Shown: positions 45,166-52,869 of the stretch, piece by piece
How the letters are laid out: each line of letters begins with the position of its first letter
Position numbering within the stretch: position 1 is the first letter of the stretch
Source: Bacteroides sp.
GTDB lineage: Bacteria; Bacteroidota; Bacteroidia; Bacteroidales; Bacteroidaceae
Assembly (NCBI GenBank): GCA_017992695.1
Contig: JAGOOC010000003.1
Location: forward strand, 1 to 64,000
DNA: 64,000 nt
Direction of reading: 5' to 3'
Program-made: the position numbers and the translations under genes
The notes under the pieces: model-generated
Seen by the model: the letters and a program-made list of their open reading frames with translations, nothing else
Databases searched by the model: none
Told to the model about the DNA's origin: nothing

Positions 45166-45231
45166 GATTGTACAGCCCTTGCTTTTCGGCTGTACAACCA
45201 TTACTTGAAGGCTGTACAACCGAAAAGCTCT
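45166..45231. repeat. Array B: three 22-bp units with a flipping core
   Basis: Units start at 45166, 45188 and 45210, an exact 22-bp period. The word is GGCTGTACAACC in the second and third units and its near reverse complement GATTGTACAGCC in the first. GCTTTTCGG before the second and CCGAAAAGC after the third form a further inverted pair. It lies between the argH stop and the tRNA-Gly promoter. Confidence 0.85.
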
Positions 45232-45258
45232 CTCTCTGCTTACTTTTCTTCGAAAAGA

Positions 45259-45290
45259 TTTGGCAGAAACAAGTAAACTACTTATCTTTG
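45259..45290 (+). promoter_or_regulatory. Promoter of the tRNA-Gly/tRNA-Leu pair
   Basis: TTTG at 45259-45262, 20 bases, then TATCTTTG at 45283-45290: both elements match the Bacteroides consensus. The tRNA starts 16 bases later. Confidence 0.75.
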
Positions 45291-45306
45291 CACCCGTTGA
45301 AAAACT

Positions 45307-45379
45307 GCGAAAGTAGCTCAGTTGGTAGAGCATAACCTTGCCAAGGTTAGGGTCGCGGGTTCGAATCCCGTCTTTCGCT
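45307..45379 (+). tRNA. tRNA-Gly (GCC)
   Basis: 73 bases. Acceptor GCGAAAG pairs with CTTTCGC, D-arm GCTCAGTTGGTAGAGC, anticodon loop TTGCCAA between ACC/GGT-type stem bases giving anticodon GCC, T-arm with GGTTCGAATCC. CCA is not encoded. Confidence 0.96.
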
Positions 45380-45394
45380 CTCTCTTTTTAGGCT

Positions 45395-45479
45395 GCTCGA
45401 ATGGTGGAATGGTAGACACGAAGGACTTAAAATCCTTTGATCAGTAATGATTGTGCGGGTTCAAGTCCCGCTTCGAGTA
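45395..45479 (+). tRNA. tRNA-Leu (UAA)
   Basis: 85 bases with the long variable arm of class II tRNAs. Acceptor GCTCGAA pairs with TTCGAGT, anticodon loop CTTAAAA between AAGGA and TCCTT gives UAA, T-arm GGTTCAAGTCC. It follows tRNA-Gly by 15 bases in one transcript. Confidence 0.95.
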
Positions 45480-45485
45480 CAAGTT

Positions 45486-45524
45486 AAAGCTTCTAACTGA
45501 TAAAGGTTGGAAGCTTTTTCTTTT
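45486..45524 (+). terminator. Terminator of the tRNA pair
   Basis: Arms 45486-45497 and 45506-45517 form a 12-bp stem with a G-U pair and an 8-base loop, followed by TTTCTTTT. It ends exactly where array C starts. Confidence 0.8.
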
Positions 45525-45656
45525 ATGCACGGTTCTCGCGTTCCGAATGCACGGTTCATTCGACTCAAATGCACGGTTCATTCGGAGCGAATGCACGGTG
45601 TATTCGGAGCAAATGAACCGTGCATTTAAATGTGATGAACCGTGCATTCTCATTCT
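45525..45656. repeat. Array C: six 22-bp units with a flipping core
   Basis: Units start at 45525, 45547, 45569, 45591, 45613 and 45635, an exact 22-bp period over 132 bases. Units 2 and 3 read ATG-CACGGTT-CAT; units 5 and 6 read ATG-AACCGTG-CAT, in which the 7-base core is the reverse complement while the ATG and CAT arms stay. Units 1 and 4 are slightly decayed. The rest of each unit differs. It lies between a tRNA terminator and the hexosaminidase promoter. Confidence 0.9.
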
Positions 45657-45693
45657 TTTTACGGCGAAATGATTGGCTTCTCGCTTTTTTTAG

Positions 45694-45701
45694 TAGTTTT
45701 G
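45694..45701 (+). promoter_or_regulatory. -7 element for the GH20 gene
   Basis: TAGTTTTG, exact TAnnTTTG, 26 bases before the ATG. ATTG at 45672-45675 is 18 bases upstream as a weak -33. Confidence 0.5.
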
Positions 45702-45727
45702 CATTTGCATCTACTTAATTCTAATCT

Positions 45728-47350
45728 ATGCTACGTACACTACTTATGGCTGCATCCATCGCCTTGTCAGTCCTTACAGGATGGTCACAAGAATCTTCGC
45801 AAAATGTGAGTGTCATTCCCGAACCAGTACAATTGGTACAGAAACCGGGAACGTTTAGACTTCATCGGGAAACAACAATCGTTTCGCTCGATAGGGAACT
45901 CCTATCGTCAGCTCGTTATCTATCAGATTATGTGAACAATTATCTAGGTTGTCCGTTAAAAGTTGAGCAGATAGAGAATGAACCGGGAAGCATCGTGCTC
46001 GTGAATAAAAAGAATGGTGAAGTGCCGGGCGGTTATCAGCTAATCATCAACCCCGATGGCGTTGAAGTGCAAGGTAATGATGCCGCAGGAGTGTTCTATG
46101 GTGTGCAAACAGTGATACAACTACTGCCAACTCGCGCTGGTGTATTGCCCGTGTTACCGGCACTTGAAATAACCGACTATCCGCGCTTTGCTTATCGAGG
46201 AATGCATCTCGACGTGGCACGCCACTTCTTCCCTACCTCGTTTGTCAAAAAGTATATCGATTACTTGGCACTGCACAAGATGAATTATTTCCATTGGCAC
46301 CTTACAGATGATCAAGCGTGGCGCATCGAAATGAAATGTCGACCCGAGTTAACAGCGAAGGGATCCATGCGCGAAGGAGAGATTGAAGGGCTGTATCCCG
46401 GAACCTACAAACCGCTCCCTTACGGAGGGTATTATACGCACGAGGAGGTGAAAGAGGTCATTGCCTATGCCAATGAACGCCACATCACGGTGATTCCCGA
46501 GATTGATATCCCCGGGCACTGCATGGCAGTCCTTGCCACCTATCCGCAGTTTAGCACTACACCCAATGAACCCAAGAAAGCAGCACTCACATGGGGTATC
46601 TTCAATAAATTTAATAATGTATTGGCACCTACTCCCGAGGTGTTCGATTTCTTGTGTGATGTATTCTCGGAGCTGTGCGATCTGTTTCCCGGGCAATACA
46701 TCCACGTAGGAGGCGATGAGTGTGCCAAACGTTGGTGGCAGGAGTCTAAAGCTACTCAGCGGTTTATGAAAGCACACGCACTGGCCGATGAGAAAGCTCT
46801 GCAGAGTTACTTCATCGATTATGTGCAGCGGGTGGTCAATGCAAAAGGGAAAACACTGATTGGTTGGGATGAAATTCTGGAAGGTGGGGTATCAAAAGAT
46901 TGTATCATTATGAATTGGCGCAAACCAACTTATGGAGCAAAGGCTGTACAAGCAGGACACCGCACGGTAATGACCTGCTCAGCTTGGTCGTACTTCAACC
47001 TCAAAGAGTCGAACACGCAAGCGGAGATCGGTCCGCGAGGCCCGTTGCCACTCGAAAAAGTATATACGTACCAGATAGTGCCCGATGGATTGACTGCCGA
47101 ACAAGCATCGCTTGTTTGGGGAGCTCAAGGCTGCCTCTGGACAGAGTATGTGCCTACGACGTGGAAAGCCGAGTTTGCTGTTTTCCCTCGATTATCTGCA
47201 TTGGCAGAGAATGTGTGGTCGCCTGTGAGGAAGAAGAACTGGGAGAACTTTGTTCGCAAGATGGAGACGCAGTTTGAACGCTACGATTTATGGGGTGCTC
47301 GCTACTCGGAGGCCTACTTCCGTACGCACGATGTGGTGCGCAAACGTTAA
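45728..47350 (+). CDS. Secreted beta-N-acetylhexosaminidase, GH20
   Basis: A 540-residue glycoside hydrolase. A signal peptide (about 1-20, ending TGWSQ) is followed by the GH20b domain with VSVIPEPVQLVQKPG and by the GH20 barrel: YRGMHLDVARHFFP, HLTDDQAWRIEMK, IPGHCMAVLATYP and HVGGDECAKRWW near 326-331, which holds the catalytic D-E pair. It removes terminal GlcNAc or GalNAc, for example from host mucin or N-glycans, in the periplasm or at the surface. No SusC/SusD genes lie nearby, so it is not in a typical polysaccharide locus. Confidence 0.93.
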   Translation: MLRTLLMAASIALSVLTGWSQESSQNVSVIPEPVQLVQKPGTFRLHRETTIVSLDRELLSSARYLSDYVNNYLGCPLKVEQIENEPGSIVLVNKKNGEVPGGYQLIINPDGVEVQGNDAAGVFYGVQTVIQLLPTRAGVLPVLPALEITDYPRFAYRGMHLDVARHFFPTSFVKKYIDYLALHKMNYFHWHLTDDQAWRIEMKCRPELTAKGSMREGEIEGLYPGTYKPLPYGGYYTHEEVKEVIAYANERHITVIPEIDIPGHCMAVLATYPQFSTTPNEPKKAALTWGIFNKFNNVLAPTPEVFDFLCDVFSELCDLFPGQYIHVGGDECAKRWWQESKATQRFMKAHALADEKALQSYFIDYVQRVVNAKGKTLIGWDEILEGGVSKDCIIMNWRKPTYGAKAVQAGHRTVMTCSAWSYFNLKESNTQAEIGPRGPLPLEKVYTYQIVPDGLTAEQASLVWGAQGCLWTEYVPTTWKAEFAVFPRLSALAENVWSPVRKKNWENFVRKMETQFERYDLWGARYSEAYFRTHDVVRKR

Positions 47351-47365
47351 ACGTCCCTTTACAGA

Positions 47366-47397
47366 AAGAGAGGAGCACTATTTAGTGCTCCTCTCTT
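47366..47397. terminator. Hairpin between the convergent GH20 and DUF2007 genes
   Basis: Perfect 15-bp inverted repeat (47366-47380, 47383-47397) with almost no loop. No long T-run follows on either side, so termination is likely but not certain. Confidence 0.65.
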
Positions 47398-47421
47398 CTT
47401 AAGAACAGGTACGTCTGAATT

Positions 47422-47622
47422 TTAAGAGAAACGTTTGCTGCCTATAATGCGCAATGCGGCAGTATAATACTCGCTAGGAACCGACAAAAAGATACTGTTT
47501 GTACCTTTGTCCTTCATTGATACTTCAATGTATGCAGCGTTCAACAGATCTTTTACACTGGCAACTTCCCATGGGCTACCTACAAATACATCTACTTGAG
47601 AAATCTTTCTACTTGTCATCAT
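47422..47622 (-). CDS. DUF2007-type small protein (second copy)
   Basis: A 66-residue protein with VDVFVGSPWEVASVKDLLNAA, closely matching the VEVFAGSIWETELVKGLL of the protein at 32742-32978, and a C-terminal PSEYYTAALRIIGSKR. The two are paralogues of the same ferredoxin-like family of unknown role. It has a perfect -7 element and is a single-gene unit. Confidence 0.7.
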   Translation of the reverse strand: MMTSRKISQVDVFVGSPWEVASVKDLLNAAYIEVSMKDKGTNSIFLSVPSEYYTAALRIIGSKRFS

Positions 47623-47650
47623 TTGCTATTTGTGTTTTAATTTTCGGCTG

Positions 47651-47658
47651 CAAATATA
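47651..47658 (-). promoter_or_regulatory. -7 element for the second DUF2007 gene
   Basis: Reads TATATTTG on the minus strand, 28 bases before the ATG. Confidence 0.5.
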
Positions 47659-47746
47659 GATGTTAGTTACAAACGTCCAAGTAAAATTATAGATAATAAA
47701 GGTGAATAAGGCGTGCAAACGTTGTAAACACTCCTCGAATTAACCT

Positions 47747-49402
47747 TTATTGCGCATCGTTTTTCCGAATTTCCACCCGGCGAATTTTTCCGCTAATGGT
47801 TTTGGGCAATTCGCTTACAAACTCAATCACACGTGGATATTTATAGGGAGCGGTTACCTTTTTTACATGGTCTTGAATCTCTTTAACCAGCTCTTCGACA
47901 GCACGTTCCTTGTAATCTTTGGCCAGTACGATGGTTGCTTTGACTACCTGTCCGCGTATCTCGTCGGGCACTCCGGTGATGGCACACTCTACTACGCCAG
48001 GATGAGTCATTAGTGCACTCTCTACCTCGAATGGACCGATGCGGTAACCCGAGCTCTTGATTACATCATCAGCACGACCCACGAACCAGAAGTAGCCATC
48101 CTCATCTTTCCAAGCCACGTCTCCCGTATAGTAAATCCCGTTATTCCAAGCTTCGTGCGTGCGGACAGGGTCGCGGTAGTACTCCTTGAACAGTCCAAGG
48201 GGTTTCTTTTTAGCAGTATGAATCACGATTTGTCCTTGTTCGCCTGCTTCGACCGATCGGCCTTCGTGATCAATCAAGTCGACATCGTATTGTGGATTGG
48301 GTACACCCATGCTTCCCGGTTTCGGTTCCATCCAAGGAAAGGTAGCTACAATCAGTGTGGTTTCGGTTTGTCCGAATCCCTCCATTAGCTTAATGCCGGT
48401 TAGCTTTTTGAATGTTTCAAAAACTGCAGGGTTGAGGGCTTCACCTGCAATGGTGCAGTACTTCAGTGATGATAGATCGTATTGAGTCAAATCTTCGCGG
48501 ATCAAGAAGCGGAAGATAGTAGGAGGTGCGCAGAGCGAGGTGATGCGATGCTCTTGAATTTTCTCAAGGATGCAAGCTGGCGTAAACTTCTCGTGGTCGT
48601 ATACAAAGATGTTGGCCCCGGCAATCCACTGTCCGTAAAGCTTCCCCCAAACGGCTTTTCCCCAACCGGTATCGGCTATGGTCAGGTGAAGGCTGCTCTC
48701 ATCAATGTTGTGCCAGTAGCTGGCCGTAATGATGTGTCCTAAGGGATAGGTGAAGTCGTGTGCTACCATTTTCGGTTCGCCGGTGGTTCCCGAGGTGAAG
48801 TACATTAACGAGATATCGTCATTGGTGTTGACGTGTGCCGGGCGAACAAAAGGTGGGGCCGACTCGATTCCTGTATGAAAATCTTCGAATCCTTCTGGCT
48901 GTTCGGGGCCTACGCTAACGAGATGTTTCACAGTAGGGCAGAGGGGCATCGCGTCGATAACGTGCTTGGTGACTGCCTCTTCTCCGACGCAAATAATAAC
49001 CTGAATGTCGGCCGCATTGCAGCGATACGCAATGTCTTTTTTCGTAAGCAGATGAGTAGCGGGGATAACGGTTGCGCCAAGCTTGTGCAATGCAATAATG
49101 GCATACCAGAACTCGAAGCGACGTTTCAAAATGAGCATTACCATGTCACCATGACCGATGCCGAGACTTTGAAAGTAGGCTGCTGTTTTGTCGGTTTCGT
49201 GCTTTATCTCAGCAAAGGTGAATTGCCGGTATCCGCCTTTATCATCGGTCCACAGCAGTGCCGGTTTGTTGGGCTGTTTCGTTGCCCAAACATCTACAAC
49301 GTCATACCCGAAGTTAAAGTTCTCCGGTATGTTTATCTGTAAGTTCTCAATAAAATCTTCTTGCGAAGCGAATGTTGTTTGAGCTAAAAATCTTTCTACC
49401 AT
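47747..49402 (-). CDS. AMP-dependent acyl-CoA synthetase/ligase
   Basis: A 551-residue ANL-family enzyme. The phosphate loop is YFTSGTTGEPKMVAHD; YTGDVAWKDEDGYFWFVGR, SSGYRIGPFEVES and the C-terminal PKTISGKIRRVEIR with the catalytic lysine follow. It best resembles medium-chain acyl-CoA or acetyl-CoA synthetases of the AcsA/MACS group, which activate a carboxylic acid with ATP and CoA. The true acid is unknown. It is the last gene of the argR operon, 6 bases after the XRE-cupin regulator. Confidence 0.88.
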   Translation of the reverse strand: MVERFLAQTTFASQEDFIENLQINIPENFNFGYDVVDVWATKQPNKPALLWTDDKGGYRQFTFAEIKHETDKTAAYFQSLGIGHGDMVMLILKRRFEFWYAIIALHKLGATVIPATHLLTKKDIAYRCNAADIQVIICVGEEAVTKHVIDAMPLCPTVKHLVSVGPEQPEGFEDFHTGIESAPPFVRPAHVNTNDDISLMYFTSGTTGEPKMVAHDFTYPLGHIITASYWHNIDESSLHLTIADTGWGKAVWGKLYGQWIAGANIFVYDHEKFTPACILEKIQEHRITSLCAPPTIFRFLIREDLTQYDLSSLKYCTIAGEALNPAVFETFKKLTGIKLMEGFGQTETTLIVATFPWMEPKPGSMGVPNPQYDVDLIDHEGRSVEAGEQGQIVIHTAKKKPLGLFKEYYRDPVRTHEAWNNGIYYTGDVAWKDEDGYFWFVGRADDVIKSSGYRIGPFEVESALMTHPGVVECAITGVPDEIRGQVVKATIVLAKDYKERAVEELVKEIQDHVKKVTAPYKYPRVIEFVSELPKTISGKIRRVEIRKNDAQ

Positions 49403-49408
49403 GTTCTT

Positions 49409-49963
49409 TTACATTATTACGGCTAAGAATCGCACTGTCTTTCCGTCCAGTGCCTTCATGCCGTGTGGGATTTTTGAGTTGAAATAAATGCTATCTCCCT
49501 CATTCAAGGTGAGTTCTTTCCCGTCGATCGAGAGCATCATGCGGCCTTCAATAACGAAATTGAACTCCTGTCCATTGTGGCTATTGTAGTGCATGGGTTC
49601 GTCGCTTGGCTTGGGTTCTACCGTAACGATGAACGGATCGGCCGTGCGCTGCATGAATCCGGCAGCTAACGATTGATACTTATAGGCACTGGTTCGTTCA
49701 ATGCTGGTCCCCTTTCCCGCACGAGTTAAAAAATAGGTACTCATTTTAGGCTCATCGCCAAACATGAGCGCTTCGATGGCTATGTTGTATTGGCGTGCTA
49801 TCTTTTGCAGCATACTTACTGAAATGTCATGTTCTCCTGTCTCTGCGAGGCGGTACTCTTCGGCTGATAGTTCGCAATCTCGTGCGATATCCTCGGTCTT
49901 AAGGTCCAACACTTCACGTAATCCGCGTAAGCGTTCTGCTATTTGGCTGATTTGGTCGTTCAT
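49409..49963 (-). CDS. XRE-type regulator with C-terminal cupin
   Basis: A 184-residue protein: helix-turn-helix at about 7-62 (LRGLREVLDLKTEDIARDCE, EDHI-type repeat core) and a cupin_2 domain at about 105-182 with EFNFVIEGRMMLSIDGKE, EGDSIYFNSKIPHGM. Such regulators bind a small ligand in the cupin and often control the neighbouring acyl-CoA ligase. It starts one base after proC ends. Ligand unknown. Confidence 0.88.
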   Translation of the reverse strand: MNDQISQIAERLRGLREVLDLKTEDIARDCELSAEEYRLAETGEHDISVSMLQKIARQYNIAIEALMFGDEPKMSTYFLTRAGKGTSIERTSAYKYQSLAAGFMQRTADPFIVTVEPKPSDEPMHYNSHNGQEFNFVIEGRMMLSIDGKELTLNEGDSIYFNSKIPHGMKALDGKTVRFLAVIM

Positions 49964-49964
49964 A

Positions 49965-50738
49965 TTATTTGCTAACTTTCATGGCTTTGATAATAGCCGA
50001 AGTAAATCCGGCGTGATCTAACTCATTGATACCTTTGATGGTAATTCCCCCGGGTGTTGTTACTTTCTCTATTTCAATGCTGGGGTGGGTGTCATTGTTC
50101 AATATTAGTTCGGCAGCTCCTTTGAGTGATTGTGCGATCATTGCCATGGCATCGTTGGGGCGAAGTCCCATTTCGACCCCTGCCTGCATGGCTGCTTGCA
50201 TGTATTTAAACACATAGGCAATGCCACATGAAGAGAGGGCAGTGGCTGCTTCGAGTTTCTCTTCGCCGATAACCATCGCTTTACCCATCTCTTTGAATAG
50301 GTTTACAATCAATGTTTCCATTTCGGGCGAAACATTGCGCGAGGCAATGAGTGTCATGCTTTCGAGCTCGCTGATGGCTGTGTTAGGAATCACCCGAAAC
50401 ATCGGCATCTCGGGTTCAATCAGTTCGTGCGAGAGTTGTTCAAACGTGATGCCCGAAGCGATGGAGACAAGGATCTGTTTGCTTTTCAGCTTCAGCTCGC
50501 GAAGCACCGTTTGCACCAGCCAAGGTTTAACCGCCAGAATAACGATTTCGGCTCCTAAAGCAGCCTCCACGTTGTTACGGGTAGTGGTAAGGGCGGGGCA
50601 AATGCCCCTGAGTTTACTCAACATGCTTTCGTTGGGGTCCGAAACAACGATGCTGTCGTTAGCCAACAGCTTGCTTTTCGACAGCCCATGGGCGATAGAA
50701 CCGCCCATGTTTCCTGCACCAATGATAGTTACTTTCAT
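49965..50738 (-). CDS. proC: Pyrroline-5-carboxylate reductase
   Basis: A 257-residue NAD(P)H enzyme making proline from pyrroline-5-carboxylate. Rossmann motif GAGNMGGSIAHGLSKS at the start; the C-terminal GGITIKGINELDHAGF is the ProC signature region. Its place inside an arginine operon joins the two glutamate-derived pathways. Confidence 0.94.
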   Translation of the reverse strand: MKVTIIGAGNMGGSIAHGLSKSKLLANDSIVVSDPNESMLSKLRGICPALTTTRNNVEAALGAEIVILAVKPWLVQTVLRELKLKSKQILVSIASGITFEQLSHELIEPEMPMFRVIPNTAISELESMTLIASRNVSPEMETLIVNLFKEMGKAMVIGEEKLEAATALSSCGIAYVFKYMQAAMQAGVEMGLRPNDAMAMIAQSLKGAAELILNNDTHPSIEIEKVTTPGGITIKGINELDHAGFTSAIIKAMKVSK

Positions 50739-50762
50739 AATACTGATGTTTAGTAGGTTTAT

Positions 50763-51887
50763 TTAGTTGAGCACTGATGTAAGCCGTGTCAAAAACTCCT
50801 TAGCTTCATCCATGCTGAGGCATAATGGAGGCAACAGACGAATCACGTTCGTGCCACTCACACCTGTGAATACTTTCTGCTCTTTCAGTAAGCGGGTACG
50901 AATCTCTTTGACAGAGTCGTTGAACTCCATGCCAATCATCAACCCTTCACCGCGAACCTCTTTGATCTGTGGGAACTTCTTTAACTCTTCTAACAAATAA
51001 GTACCCACTTTTGATGCGTTTTCGATTAAGTTTTCCTCTTCAATCACATCCATCACGGCCAATGCAGCTACGCAAGCCAAGTGGTTGCCTCCAAACGTTG
51101 TGCCCAACATGCCGTGTACGGCTTTAAATTGCGGACTGATCAATACTCCTCCCATTGGGAAACCATTGGCTATTCCTTTGGCTACGGTAATCATATCAAC
51201 CTTGATGCCGGCGTGTTGATGGGCAAAGAATTTCCCGCTGCGTCCATATCCGCTTTGTATCTCGTCCAGAATCAGCACTGCGTCGCTATCGGTACAAGCC
51301 TGTCTCAACTGTTGCAAAAACTCTGCAGTGGGCAGTTTGATGCCGCCTACACCCTGAATGCCTTCGATGATGACTGCGCAAACGTCGCCTTTAGCAAGCT
51401 CGGCACGCACCGCTTCGATGTCATTGAGTGGCAAGAAGGTTACGTGTCCGTTGGCATTGATCGGAGCAATGATAGCGGGGTTGTTGGTTGCCTCCACGGC
51501 GAGCGAAGTGCGCCCGTGAAAGGCTTTGTTGAAGGAGAGGATGCGCGTGCGTCCGTTATGGAAAGAGGCCAGCTTTAGGGCATTTTCATTGGCTTCAGCA
51601 CCGCTGTTGACCAAGAAGAGCGAGTAATCGTCGTAGCCCGACAGCTTACCCAAGCGTGCGGCTACCTCTTCCTGAAGCTTATTGATGACTGAGTTGGAGT
51701 AGAAGCCGAGGGTGCTTACTTGCCGAGCAATGGCAGTGGCATAGTGTGGATGGGCGTGTCCGATGGAGATTACGGCGTGACCTCCGTAGAGGTCAAGATA
51801 CTCCGTTCCGTTGTCGTCCCATACGTGGCAACCGCTGCCACGTACAATATTGATATCTAATAAAGGATATACGTCGAATAGTTTCAT
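50763..51887 (-). CDS. argD: Acyl-ornithine aminotransferase
   Basis: A 374-residue class III PLP aminotransferase: NSGAEANENALKLAS, FHGRTSLAVEATNNP, LILDEIQSGYGRSGKFFAHQ and the PLP-lysine segment TVAKGIANGFPMGG. It converts N-acylglutamate semialdehyde into N-acylornithine; since argF' looks succinyl-specific, the substrate is probably N-succinylglutamate semialdehyde (inference). Confidence 0.92.
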   Translation of the reverse strand: MKLFDVYPLLDINIVRGSGCHVWDDNGTEYLDLYGGHAVISIGHAHPHYATAIARQVSTLGFYSNSVINKLQEEVAARLGKLSGYDDYSLFLVNSGAEANENALKLASFHNGRTRILSFNKAFHGRTSLAVEATNNPAIIAPINANGHVTFLPLNDIEAVRAELAKGDVCAVIIEGIQGVGGIKLPTAEFLQQLRQACTDSDAVLILDEIQSGYGRSGKFFAHQHAGIKVDMITVAKGIANGFPMGGVLISPQFKAVHGMLGTTFGGNHLACVAALAVMDVIEEENLIENASKVGTYLLEELKKFPQIKEVRGEGLMIGMEFNDSVKEIRTRLLKEQKVFTGVSGTNVIRLLPPLCLSMDEAKEFLTRLTSVLN

Positions 51888-51900
51888 AAGGGAGGGTGTA

Positions 51901-52869
51901 TTAAAATGCCGATGGTTTCAGTTTCAATCCGGTGGTCTCTTCCAGATTAAACATGAGGTTCATGTTGTGAACCGCCTGTCCCGAAGCTCCTTTCAGCAGA
52001 TTGTCGATGCACGCAATAATCAACAGCTTGTCGCCGTGTTTTTCGAGGTGCAACAGACATTTATTGGTATTGACGACTTGTTTGAGGTCGATGTTTTTCT
52101 CAACGATGTGTACAAAAGAGTCTTTTTCGTAGTACTCTTCGTACAAGCGTACAATCTCTTCGAGTGCTACCTTGGTGCGTACCACCAGTGTGGCAAAGAT
52201 GCCGCGGGCGAAATCACCTCGGTAAGGAATGAAATCAATATCGACATCGAAGCTGTTTTGCAACTGCTTGAGCGATTGTTTCACTTCGGGCACATGTTGG
52301 TGATCGAAGGCTTTGTACACGCTCATGTTGTTGTTGCGCCAGCTGAAGTGGCTGGTTGCACCCGGTTTTACACCTGCGCCGGTACTGCCGGTAATGGCAT
52401 TCACCATCACGTCATCGTTTAGCATCAGGTGCTTGGCTAGCGGAAGCAATCCCAGTTGGATGCAGGTGGCAAAGCAACCCGGATTGGCTACGCGGTTGGC
52501 TTTGCATATGGCGCGACGGTTCAGCTCGGGAAGTCCATAGAGAAAGTCGTGCTCGGGAGAAGCCATGCGGTAATCCATCGAAAGGTCGATGATTTTAAGT
52601 GTATCGGGCACGTGGTGACTCTCCATAAACTTGCGTGTGTCACCGTGAGCAGTACAGAAGAAGAGCACATCAATTTCGTCTAGCGGCAGTTGATCGGTAA
52701 AACGAAGATCGCATTCGCCATAAAGCCCTGTGTGCACATCGACAATGCGGTTGCCGGCGTTACTGGTGCTGTTGATAAACTGTATCTCTGTCTCGGGGTG
52801 ATTCAGCAGCAAGCGAATCAATTCGCCTGCCGTATATCCTGCCCCTCCTATAATTCCTACTTTAATCAT
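51901..52869 (-). CDS. argC: N-acyl-gamma-glutamyl-phosphate reductase
   Basis: A 322-residue reductase with the NAD(P) motif GGAGYTAGEL at the start and the catalytic cysteine C132 in ANPGCFATCIQLG. The start overlaps argG by four bases. As for argD, an N-succinyl substrate is expected from context. Standard length for the short ArgC type. Confidence 0.93.
   Translation of the reverse strand: MIKVGIIGGAGYTAGELIRLLLNHPETEIQFINSTSNAGNRIVDVHTGLYGECDLRFTDQLPLDEIDVLFFCTAHGDTRKFMESHHVPDTLKIIDLSMDYRMASPEHDFLYGLPELNRRAICKANRVANPGCFATCIQLGLLPLAKHLMLNDDVMVNAITGSTGAGVKPGATSHFSWRNNNMSVYKAFDHQHVPEVKQSLKQLQNSFDVDIDFIPYRGDFARGIFATLVVRTKVALEEIVRLYEEYYEKDSFVHIVEKNIDLKQVVNTNKCLLHLEKHGDKLLIIACIDNLLKGASGQAVHNMNLMFNLEETTGLKLKPSAF

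Noticed and set aside
45525..45656. Array C as a CRISPR array
   Set aside because: Units are only 22 bp with about 9 bp of filler, orientation flips in the last two units, and no cas genes are in the window.
45441..45672. Open frames on both strands across array C
   Set aside because: They start inside or behind the tRNA-Leu gene, the 22-bp period is not a multiple of three so the repeat is read in all frames, and no promoter or family match supports a protein.
47695..47750. Inverted repeat AATAAAGGT/ACCTTTATT as a terminator of the acyl-CoA ligase gene
   Set aside because: Only 9 bp with a 38-base loop and partly inside the coding end; too weak.
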